Source: a virus. Taken from it: a stretch of 64,000 nt of DNA. The DNA lies in IMG/VR virus record IMGVR_UViG_3300017989_000082, positions 32,333-96,332 of that record. One strand, given 5' to 3'. The position numbers were made by a program, and so were the translations under genes. Below, one piece after another: positions 43,634 through 50,612 of the stretch (within the stretch, counting starts at the first letter, position 1; the number at the start of each line of letters is the position of its first letter). The notes below the pieces were generated by a model. The model ran no database searches, had not been told where the DNA came from, and saw only the letters and a list, made by a program, of their open reading frames with translations.

Positions 43634-44910
43634 AACATGAAATACTCCATATAGCGGTTCATCTGGGTGGCGGCGTAGGGTCAGTTGTTATGAATTGGAT
43701 TAACACTGACACCATTAATAACCATACTGTTCTCTGCTTAAACGAGAACTACTATTACAAGGAGAAGTTTCCAGAAGATACCGTTAAAGAAAAAATGAGA
43801 GGCAGAACCGGAGAAATTCTTAATCATATAAGCAATTCAGATGTTGTAGTGGTTCACTTTTGGAATCACCCCATGTTGTACGAGCTTCTTGTCAACACCT
43901 ATCTGCCGCCTTGCAGGCTGGTGATGTGGTCGCATGTTTCAGGGTTGAGCGCGCCATATGTGTTCCCGCATAAACTTATAGAAATGTCTGATTGCTTCAT
44001 ATTTTCATCTCCTATAAGTTACAAGGCGAAAGAAATTGAAAGCTTGCCCGCTAAACAACGCCGGAAGCTAAGCCATATATGGACAACTGGTGACATTAAT
44101 AACTATTCAGAAATTGAACCGCTTAAACACGACGGCTTCAACATTGGCTTTATTGGCACATTGGATTATTCAAAGCTACACCCAAACTTCATAGATTTCT
44201 GTAGTAGGATTAACATACCAGATGTGAAGTTCATCATGTGCGGCACTGGCTGCGATGAAGAGCTTATTCGGCGACAAGTCAAAGACCGCGGCATGGGGGA
44301 CAAATTCATCTTTACTGGCATTATTGAAGACATCAAGCCCTATCTTGCTATTATTGATGTGTTTGGCTACCCGCTTAACCCGAATCACTTTGGAACCTGC
44401 GAGCAAGTACTTGGCGAGGCTATTGCCGCGGGGGTTATTCCGGTTGTCATGAAAAACCCTGCCGAGGAATATATACTTTACCAGAGCATTGTCAAGTTTG
44501 TTTGCAGTACTGAAGAAGACTACATAAACAACATTGAGCTGTTATACCGTGATCGGAAGGAGCGGGCCAAACTTATTTCATACATCCAGAAGCATGTAGT
44601 TGGCCTGTATGATACTGAAAAAATGGTGATGTCATGGAACCTTGTTTTCAGTGATATGATCAGTAATGTTAAGAAGACAAAAAAGGAATGGCCTAAGCCA
44701 AACCCCGATCAGGTATACTTAGGGCATAAAATATTTATTGAATCGCTTGGCGAGTATGGTAAAATACTCGAAGGGGGTTCGCACAAAATCATAAGAGCTC
44801 TTTTTGGTGAAAATCGCCAATGGAGAAGCAGAAGCAAGGGAAGTGTAATTCAATATTCAGAATGTTTTCCTCAAGATGCTACACTTAAGGAGTGGGCTAA
44901 GCTGATATGA
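43630..44910 (+). CDS. Family 4 glycosyltransferase (GT-B)
   Basis: 426 residues. N-terminal acceptor domain MKHEILHIAVHLGGGVGSVV; C-terminal donor domain with FNIGFIGTLDYSKLHPNF, KFIMCGTGCDEELIRRQV and the GT4 block NPNHFGTCEQVLGEAIAAGV, which holds the E-x7-E-type residues that bind the nucleotide sugar. A C-terminal extension of about 80 residues is special. It overlaps the genes on both sides by 4 nt. It is probably a retaining glycosyltransferase of the cassette. Confidence 0.8.
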   Translation: MKHEILHIAVHLGGGVGSVVMNWINTDTINNHTVLCLNENYYYKEKFPEDTVKEKMRGRTGEILNHISNSDVVVVHFWNHPMLYELLVNTYLPPCRLVMWSHVSGLSAPYVFPHKLIEMSDCFIFSSPISYKAKEIESLPAKQRRKLSHIWTTGDINNYSEIEPLKHDGFNIGFIGTLDYSKLHPNFIDFCSRINIPDVKFIMCGTGCDEELIRRQVKDRGMGDKFIFTGIIEDIKPYLAIIDVFGYPLNPNHFGTCEQVLGEAIAAGVIPVVMKNPAEEYILYQSIVKFVCSTEEDYINNIELLYRDRKERAKLISYIQKHVVGLYDTEKMVMSWNLVFSDMISNVKKTKKEWPKPNPDQVYLGHKIFIESLGEYGKILEGGSHKIIRALFGENRQWRSRSKGSVIQYSECFPQDATLKEWAKLI

Positions 44911-45473
44911 ATATTTTCAGGGAAATTTTCAGTAAATACGATACCGATAAGGTGAATGGCTCATACGAGCTTGCTTATGAAGATTGTTTTGCTCAAATAA
45001 GGGAGAATGTAGAGCTTGTTTATGAAATAGGTGTTAACCGTGGCGGCAGTGTTCAGGCATGGCGGGAATATTTTCCGAATGCCTTTATTGTTGGCCTTGA
45101 GATCGAAAAACGTATTTACCCTGACTGGAGTGGCATTAAAATAGAGTTTGGCGATGCTACTGATTATGATTTTCTCGGTGATGTGCTGAAAAAATATGGC
45201 AAACCCGATATTGTTATTGATGATGGCTCACACTTCGGTAAGGATATTATTGCTACTCATAATTTTCTATGGCGGCACACCGAGCTATGTTATGTCATTG
45301 AAGACCTTGGCACCCAAGATCCTGATTATAAGAATGGCTTTTATATGCCCGGCGGGTTCTCTGCAATGACCTTGGTGGATACAATGATTGAAGAGTTAAT
45401 GTTTTGTAAAAGAAAATGCAGTGCCATTAAACTTTACCATTCAATCTGTTTCATGTTTAAGGGAATACAATGA
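44907..45473 (+). CDS. Class I SAM methyltransferase, CmcI/sugar O-methyltransferase-like
   Basis: 188 residues. Motif I is VYEIGVNRGGSVQAWREYFP and the metal-binding centre is PDIVIDDGSHFGKDI. These match the CmcI/MycE-type family that O-methylates sugars and polyketides. The N-terminal YDTDKVNGSYELAYEDCF is also typical (tDK...H..Y). Only the core is present; there is no fused partner. It probably adds a methyl group to a sugar made by the neighbouring glycosyltransferases. 4-nt overlaps on both sides. Confidence 0.75.
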   Translation: MNIFREIFSKYDTDKVNGSYELAYEDCFAQIRENVELVYEIGVNRGGSVQAWREYFPNAFIVGLEIEKRIYPDWSGIKIEFGDATDYDFLGDVLKKYGKPDIVIDDGSHFGKDIIATHNFLWRHTELCYVIEDLGTQDPDYKNGFYMPGGFSAMTLVDTMIEELMFCKRKCSAIKLYHSICFMFKGIQ

Positions 45474-46561
45474 ATATTTTCGACTTTAAAGGCAAAAACC
45501 TTATTGTTATCAGCGGCGAACCTGATACTGGTAAGACTACAATGGCAAGGGAGCTTCATGGCAAGCTTCCAAATTCAGTAATTTTGGAGACTGATTGGCT
45601 TATTATTAGCCACATTAATATGGGCATACTGATTCCACCGGAAAAATACAAAGACACATATGGGAAAAACCTTGGCGCTGTTATTAACGAAATGTGTCTT
45701 GCGTGGAGAAATGACTTGCGTGATTTGCTCAAATTTGAGTTGCAGATTTTGTATTTTAATAATGACACTGTAATCACCGAAGGCTATTTGTGGGGAATAC
45801 CAGAGTTCAGGTGCATACTGATTGACTATGAAAATGTTTGCTTTATTCATAGAAGGAAGGATCGACAATTTACAATAACTATGAACGAGCATGGAAAGAC
45901 TGTTGGAGACCTTGCCATAAAGGATCAGGCCAACGAAGTTATCCAAGCTATTAAGGCTGATGCCATTGAGCGTGTTATTCCATCATACGGATGGTATCAG
46001 AGTTTTGATTTCCTGCCCAAGCCTGCTTCCAGTAACAGTGCTGGAAAACTTGCGGCTTTAAATTTGCCAGAGCATATGCTTCACGATACCGTTCTGGACA
46101 TTGGCTGCAACACTGGCTACTTCAGCCTTGAATGTGCTAGGCGGGGTGCAAAGGTCATAGGAATTGAGAAGATTGAATTCATAGTGGACATTGCCAAGCG
46201 CATTCAGCGCAATATATATTTTCAACCCAACGTGCGCTTCTATGCCATGGATACCACGGATGACCTTTCCCAGCTTGGCCGCTTTACATATATTCTTGTG
46301 CTTGGCTTGTTTCACTATATTGTGGATCAGGAAGATACACTAAATAGATTAATGAATATACTTTTGCCAGAGGGAAAACTTAAGCTGGAAGTTGGAATAC
46401 ACCCTTCTGAAGCAAATAAAACCATCATTGTTGACGGCAAGTCTTATCCAACCTTGAAGCGCCTCGAAAGCTGGCTTAATGGTTACGACTACAACATTGT
46501 ACCATCCGTAAATCAGGCTGGCGACGCCTTCCCGCGGTCTATGGTTACGGTAACGAAATAA
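45470..46561 (+). CDS. P-loop kinase-methyltransferase fusion
   Basis: 363 residues. Residues 10-180 form a P-loop NTPase of the small-molecule kinase type: LIVISGEPDTGKTTMARELH with Walker A at 16-23, LETDWLI and the strand TVITEGYLWG. Residues 195-363 form a class I methyltransferase: motif I VLDIGCNTGYFSLECARRGA at 208-227, then FTYILVLGLFHYIVDQED, resembling CmoB-like methyltransferases. A kinase joined to a methyltransferase in one chain suggests sequential phosphorylation and methylation of the same compound. The substrate is unknown. It closes the run of 4-nt overlaps. Confidence 0.75.
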   Translation: MNIFDFKGKNLIVISGEPDTGKTTMARELHGKLPNSVILETDWLIISHINMGILIPPEKYKDTYGKNLGAVINEMCLAWRNDLRDLLKFELQILYFNNDTVITEGYLWGIPEFRCILIDYENVCFIHRRKDRQFTITMNEHGKTVGDLAIKDQANEVIQAIKADAIERVIPSYGWYQSFDFLPKPASSNSAGKLAALNLPEHMLHDTVLDIGCNTGYFSLECARRGAKVIGIEKIEFIVDIAKRIQRNIYFQPNVRFYAMDTTDDLSQLGRFTYILVLGLFHYIVDQEDTLNRLMNILLPEGKLKLEVGIHPSEANKTIIVDGKSYPTLKRLESWLNGYDYNIVPSVNQAGDAFPRSMVTVTK

Positions 46562-46632
46562 AAACGCCTGTGGTTGATAAAGAGTATTGGCCATGCTATT
46601 ATAAAACATACCCTTTAATTAAGGAGGCACCA

Positions 46633-47682
46633 GTGCGCTTTGATGTATTTAACCCATATAAAATGTTGGCCCATACCGATAAAATAAGCAAAATTCTAAA
46701 ATATGAAAACGAGCCACCAATCAGTGTCAGCATTGACCCTACCAGCAAGTGTAATCACAATTGTATGTGGTGCAGCAGCTCTGGTTACAGAATGGACAAC
46801 AAAAACGTAAGCCTGTCGCCTGATATATTGAGAGCCCTATGTAATGAATTTAAGGATATGGGAATTGAGGGGGTATATTTCGAGGGAGGCGGAGAGCCCC
46901 TATGCAACCTAAGCACTATTCACGCTATTGAAAACCTGAAGCGCCTTGAAATACCTACTGGTCTGATAACCAATGGCGTGCTCCTTAAGAAGGGAAGGGA
47001 TATGGACTCCCTTCTTGAGAGTTGTGAATTTATACGAATCAGTATTGATGCCGCCAGCGCTGAAACCTATTATCATATACGCGGTGCGAACGATTTTGAA
47101 ACAGTGAGAAGAAATGTTGAAGAACTTGCTCGGCGTAAAATAAATATTAAAAGCTCTTGTGAGATAGGGTTATCTTTCCTTATATATAAAAACAATTATA
47201 CCGAGATTGAACAATTTGTTCGTATCTTCAGGGATGCGGGGGCCAACTATATTCAATTCAAGCCCGTCATCATGAATGAAGATTGGCTTGATGATCGCCT
47301 ATATGATTACCTTACCTATCACTTGTGGATGGTTGAAAACAAATATGCCAGCCCCGAATTCAGGGTTACGGCAAACATACGACGGCTCCGTGAGGTTAGG
47401 GACAGGTATCAGCGGCTTTATGGGGAATGCCTTGGCCATAATCTTGTGGCAATTATCATGTCTTCTGGCGAGCTGAGCATATGCTGCCAGCACAGAGGAG
47501 TCAAACCTTTAACGTTTGGAAATCTTCGGGTAAATAGTTTTAGGGAGATATGGAATGGCAAGGCTAGGCAGGAAGCTATTAAGAAGATTAACCTCAGCAG
47601 ATGCCCTACCTGTAAATACGAGTCATATAATCAAATGCTCTGGGCTATGAAGTACCCTAACAAACATGCCTGCTTTCTATAA
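46633..47682 (+). CDS. Second radical SAM enzyme, SPASM-like
   Basis: 349 residues from a GTG at 46633, chosen because AAGGAGG lies 5 nt upstream; another GTG at 46570 would add 21 residues. Cluster motif CNHNCMWC at Cys40, Cys44 and Cys47. Barrel elements: GVYFEGGGEPLCN, PTGLITNGVLL, FIRISIDAASAETYYHIRG. C-terminal SPASM-like part: LYGECLGHNLVAIIMSSGEL, CCQHRG, then FREIWNGKARQE and CPTCKY. It is the last gene of the plus-strand set, before the convergent terminator. Confidence 0.85.
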   Translation: MRFDVFNPYKMLAHTDKISKILKYENEPPISVSIDPTSKCNHNCMWCSSSGYRMDNKNVSLSPDILRALCNEFKDMGIEGVYFEGGGEPLCNLSTIHAIENLKRLEIPTGLITNGVLLKKGRDMDSLLESCEFIRISIDAASAETYYHIRGANDFETVRRNVEELARRKINIKSSCEIGLSFLIYKNNYTEIEQFVRIFRDAGANYIQFKPVIMNEDWLDDRLYDYLTYHLWMVENKYASPEFRVTANIRRLREVRDRYQRLYGECLGHNLVAIIMSSGELSICCQHRGVKPLTFGNLRVNSFREIWNGKARQEAIKKINLSRCPTCKYESYNQMLWAMKYPNKHACFL

Positions 47683-47699
47683 CGAGGCCCGTAGAAGCG

Positions 47700-47766
47700 C
47701 CTCAGAGCAAAAAGAAGGGCCGAAGCGGGCCTGAACCCGCCCCGGCCCATGAAAAGGCGTCTGAGG
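47700..47766. terminator. Nested inverted repeat, bidirectional terminator at the convergence point
   Basis: Outer arms CCTCAGA (47700-47706) and TCTGAGG (47760-47766) enclose an inner hairpin: GGGCCG (47717-47722) pairs with CGGCCC (47743-47748), and GCGGG (47725-47729) with CCCGC (47736-47740). The element lies between the stop of the last plus-strand gene (47682) and the stop of the last minus-strand gene (47795). It lacks long T-runs but is symmetrical, so it can act on both strands. Confidence 0.65.
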
Positions 47767-47794
47767 GCATCCTGATGGCCAATGCTGGTGTTTT

Positions 47795-48016
47795 CTAGGG
47801 CATGATTCCCCTGTTAATGCTTAAATGTGGCCTTTCACCTGCTTTTTTGAGTGATTTATACCTCTTTTTAAACTCAAGGTATATTCCATGGAGGCTGTCG
47901 CCGGGGTGCAAAAGCATTCCGTTTTCAGTCTTAAATATACCGGACTTCGGATTACCTCTTCTTTGGAACTCTTTAACGGCAATTCTCTTAATCGCCTTTG
48001 CCTTCTTACCGTTCAT
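47795..48016 (-). CDS. Small basic protein, 73 aa, coupled to a membrane peptide
   Basis: The chosen start is the ATG at 48016, whose first bases overlap the stop of the upstream 33-residue membrane peptide (ATGA). An ATG five codons earlier, at 48031, lies inside that peptide gene. The product is highly basic (KKAKAIKRIAVKEFQRRGNP, EFKKRYKSLKKAGE) with a LLHPGDSLHG turn. No family was recognised. It is the last gene of the long leftward transcript. Confidence 0.55.
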   Translation of the reverse strand: MNGKKAKAIKRIAVKEFQRRGNPKSGIFKTENGMLLHPGDSLHGIYLEFKKRYKSLKKAGERPHLSINRGIMP

Positions 48017-48114
48017 ATTGTCTGCCCCCATAGCGCCAGCATAATAAGCCCGGCACTAATTATTGTGAAGGATAAAAATAAGAAAAATACTTTATTCTCT
48101 TCATCATCACGCAT
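48013..48114 (-). CDS. Small single-span membrane peptide, 33 aa
   Basis: Read directly from the sequence. The ATG at 48114 follows GGAG by 6 nt. The peptide starts with charged MRDDEENK and continues with a typical transmembrane helix (VFFLFLSFTIISAGLIMLAL), then WGQTI. Its stop overlaps the next ATG by 4 nt. Tiny membrane proteins of phages often act in host membrane takeover or superinfection exclusion; no specific role can be assigned. Confidence 0.6.
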   Translation of the reverse strand: MRDDEENKVFFLFLSFTIISAGLIMLALWGQTI

Positions 48115-48117
48115 TCA

Positions 48118-48597
48118 TCACTCCAAGAGTATTGGCGCAATGGCCGGTTTACTGCAACCGATGGCGATGTTCTTTCTGTAGGCATATTGAACTTTATACT
48201 CGTTACATTCTGATTCGTCAACAGTTAGAACTCCGTCATCGTTTGTGTCAACCAACACCTGACACATAGCGGGTGTCCAGGAGAAGCCTATTACTTCGCT
48301 CATTGTTCTGACTGCGGCATATTTTGCCTTCATGTCATTTATCATGTTTGGCGAAGCGCTTGCGGGCAACACAATCACAGGCTCGCTGTCGTCACTGAAT
48401 TCACCAGCAGTAGCGCATCCGTTCTGGCAAGCCTGAACCCTGACAGTAATGATGCCCGGTCTTTGCAAGAGCGGCGCTATGTCCACCTGATTGGTGGTTA
48501 CTACGCCAGCGTCAATAAACTCTTGTGCCGGGGCGGGGGTGACGGTAAGCAGTACAAAGAAGATTGCAGAAAATAACAATACCAGACTCTTTTTCAT
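48118..48597 (-). CDS. Secreted protein with EF-hand loop, 159 aa
   Basis: The ATG at 48597 has AAGGAGG 7 nt upstream; the frame is open farther upstream but those codons lack features. Residues 1-24 form a signal peptide (KK, then SLVLLFSAIFFVLLTVT, APA) with likely cleavage after Ala24. The mature part is beta-like with five cysteines. Residues 117-128 (DTNDDGVLTVDE) fit the EF-hand calcium-binding loop exactly. Secreted phage proteins can block receptor access or later infection. The preceding and following genes are unknown small proteins. Confidence 0.7.
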   Translation of the reverse strand: MKKSLVLLFSAIFFVLLTVTPAPAQEFIDAGVVTTNQVDIAPLLQRPGIITVRVQACQNGCATAGEFSDDSEPVIVLPASASPNMINDMKAKYAAVRTMSEVIGFSWTPAMCQVLVDTNDDGVLTVDESECNEYKVQYAYRKNIAIGCSKPAIAPILLE

Positions 48598-48610
48598 TAA
48601 GCTCCTCCTT

Positions 48611-48922
48611 TCAGTATGGTACATCGTCCTCAAGGAAATCATCGTAATAGCGTTCAAACGCTTTTCGTACCAAGCTAACAAAGGCGGTATCGAATTTGTT
48701 TTCCCGTACCAACAGAAAATTTTGTATATAATTAATTCCAGAAGGGTCGTGAACCATGTCTCTAATCCTCATATTTACGAATTGGCCAAACCCTAACCGG
48801 ACATCAACCGTCTTGCCTTTTTTATTCTTTATCTTCGTGTACCTTGTTTTTGCCTTTGGTCCTTCGGCCCTCCGCAATTCTCTTTTTTCTTTCTCTTTTT
48901 TTAATTTTTTTAAGTTCACCAT
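48611..48922 (-). CDS. Hypothetical basic protein, 103 aa
   Basis: AAGGAG lies 8 nt before the ATG at 48922. The N-terminal 40 residues are strongly basic (LKKLKKEKEKRELRRAEGPK), and the rest (VRLGFGQFVNMRIRDMVHDP, then ENKFDTAFVSLVRKAFERYY) is helical. The first 101 nt overlap the end of the upstream gene in another frame. No family recognised. Basic N-terminus may bind nucleic acid. Confidence 0.6.
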   Translation of the reverse strand: MVNLKKLKKEKEKRELRRAEGPKAKTRYTKIKNKKGKTVDVRLGFGQFVNMRIRDMVHDPSGINYIQNFLLVRENKFDTAFVSLVRKAFERYYDDFLEDDVPY

Positions 48923-49313
48923 ACATCCGTCTCCTTAATAACAACCTTAACTCTTTTGTTTCTTCATCTACTCTATGGGCTAGCGTCTTTACTTCTATTT
49001 CTCTCTCCACTTCTCGTTCTGATGCTAGCAGGTCTATTATGAATTTGTCAAGATCGCTTTTTGGTTTTTCCCCTAGCTGATATTTAATTAAAGCCTTTCG
49101 TATTTTCAGCGGTTCAATTCCAAACCAGCGACATATATTGAGGAAGCTGTGAGGGTTATCCGAAAGATCATCTAAAAAAAAGTACTCCTGCGCTAATAGT
49201 CTATTGTTAAGATCTTCATCATTGGCAACAGGGCGGAGAAGTTCCTTTGCGGCCTCGTTCAATTGAGAGGCCATAATTCTCTCTTCTTCTGTTATTAATT
49301 CATATTCATCCAT
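48822..49313 (-). CDS. Hypothetical helical protein, 163 aa
   Basis: The ATG at 49313 overlaps the upstream stop by 1 nt (TAATG). The product is helical: SQLNEAAKELLRPVAND, a middle SFLNICRWFGIEPLKIRKAL that resembles a small DNA-binding or terminase-small-like helix set, then a coiled coil with basic end (LKKIKKRERKKRIAEGRRTK). Its last 101 nt also code in another frame for the next gene. No family was recognised. Confidence 0.6.
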   Translation of the reverse strand: MDEYELITEEERIMASQLNEAAKELLRPVANDEDLNNRLLAQEYFFLDDLSDNPHSFLNICRWFGIEPLKIRKALIKYQLGEKPKSDLDKFIIDLLASEREVEREIEVKTLAHRVDEETKELRLLLRRRMYGELKKIKKRERKKRIAEGRRTKGKNKVHEDKE

Positions 49314-49951
49314 TATACAGCTTTTCGCTTTTTCTTTTTCTTCTCTTTTGGTGGTTCAGGCTGCTTTTTGCTTTCTATAATTTCCTCTTCTGTTTCCAGT
49401 GACTCTTCATCATCTGGTAATTCCGGTGCAATTATGGCATAAGCCAATATGTATCGGTTAACAAACGTCTTGAAGGTGCCAAAGGCTTTACAGCGAACCC
49501 CTTCATCTTGACACTTGTTTACCTGTTCGTCTTCGCAACGCAGGGCTTTGCATATGAATTGGCTACTCGTATAATAGGTGCATTTTCCCCGGCATACATA
49601 ATTACATACGCAGGGGTCAACTTGCCCACCACGCTTATCTGGACAGTGTATAAAGCTTGGGGCATTATTGACCCCTAGCCATGCCCTGTAAAATTCAATG
49701 GGCGTCTGGGCGGCATCTATGGCCTCAATGCTGGCTTCTATTCTGGCCTGTAGTTGCTTAAGCCCTATTAGGGCGGTTATTAATGATCGGCCTTTTCTTT
49801 TTGCATCTTTTTCTTTGCCACCTTCGATTTTTTCTTTGTCTGGGTTGTACTGTGGGCGGTTTTTTTTGGCAAGAAGCTCTTTTCCTGTAGCGATCTTCTT
49901 ATTACTTTTCTTTGGTTTTTTTAAGTTCTTCTTTGCCTTTGCTGAATTCAT
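49313..49951 (-). CDS. Hypothetical cysteine-rich protein, 212 aa
   Basis: The frame overlaps the end of the resolvase gene by 50 nt. The Lys-rich N-terminus is followed by a helix (LIGLKQLQARIEASIEAIDA), then nine cysteines within 60 residues: HCPDKRGGQVDPCVCNYVCR, GKCTYYTSSQFICKALRC, NKCQDEGVRC. That density suggests two or more zinc sites. The C-terminus is acidic, then Lys-rich. It may bind nucleic acid, but no family was recognised. Confidence 0.6.
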   Translation of the reverse strand: MNSAKAKKNLKKPKKSNKKIATGKELLAKKNRPQYNPDKEKIEGGKEKDAKRKGRSLITALIGLKQLQARIEASIEAIDAAQTPIEFYRAWLGVNNAPSFIHCPDKRGGQVDPCVCNYVCRGKCTYYTSSQFICKALRCEDEQVNKCQDEGVRCKAFGTFKTFVNRYILAYAIIAPELPDDEESLETEEEIIESKKQPEPPKEKKKKKRKAV

Positions 49952-50612
49952 AAGCTGTTTTCCCTTTATTTACCAAAATGTCTTTGACGGTTCCTGCATC
50001 CTTGACATTAAGCGAGCAAAAATTATGAGGTTTTGATTCTATCTTTGATATGTTTTCTTGATTCATTTTTTTGCTTAGTTCATTAACCGCATTATATAGC
50101 ATTTTTCCAATTAAGGCCAGCACAAAAGCATCAGCTTGGTTGTCGTCCTTTACATCAATTTCAAACTTCTTATATACCTCCTTCATGATGTGGCTCTTGT
50201 CACTTGCGCCTATGGTCTTTTTGAGTGTCAGGGCGGATACGGGTATGCAGGGGATTCCCCTTTCCCATAGGTAGGCTCGTATAACACCGCCAAGCTCACC
50301 TGCTCCTTCTCGGCCAAACTTGGAATTGTAAGAATAGTCTTCAATCATAACCATCATAATCTTTTTACCGCCAATAATGCTATCAATCCACTTCTTGACT
50401 TCTATAACCTTTGAGAAGCCTTTTGATTGCGTGGCCACTGAGTAAACCTTGAATGAGTCTTTCTTTGGCCGGTAAATAGCCAGCCCCGGCTTCCCGCGGG
50501 CGGGATCAAGCCCTACTATGAGACCTCCCCTTCTGGCAAGGAAGCGGCTGTATGTCTTAGTCCACTTCAAGAACAATTCGTTTCGTTCTTCTTTTAGCAC
50601 CTTCCTAGCCAT
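49902..50612 (-). CDS. RuvC-like Holliday junction resolvase
   Basis: 236 residues from the ATG at 50612, preceded by GGAGG; its first base overlaps the stop of the Rad50-like gene. RNase H-fold catalytic acids: Asp36 in IVGLDPARGKPGLAIY, Glu91 in MVMIEDYSY, and the late pair in DDNQADAFVLALIG near residues 157-161. The intermediate GVIRAYLWERGIPCIPVSAL is the typical substrate-side helix. RuvC family enzymes cut four-way junctions during recombination and packaging. It lies directly after the gp46-like gene, consistent with one recombination pathway. Confidence 0.8.
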   Translation of the reverse strand: MARKVLKEERNELFLKWTKTYSRFLARRGGLIVGLDPARGKPGLAIYRPKKDSFKVYSVATQSKGFSKVIEVKKWIDSIIGGKKIMMVMIEDYSYNSKFGREGAGELGGVIRAYLWERGIPCIPVSALTLKKTIGASDKSHIMKEVYKKFEIDVKDDNQADAFVLALIGKMLYNAVNELSKKMNQENISKIESKPHNFCSLNVKDAGTVKDILVNKGKTAYEFSKGKEELKKTKEK

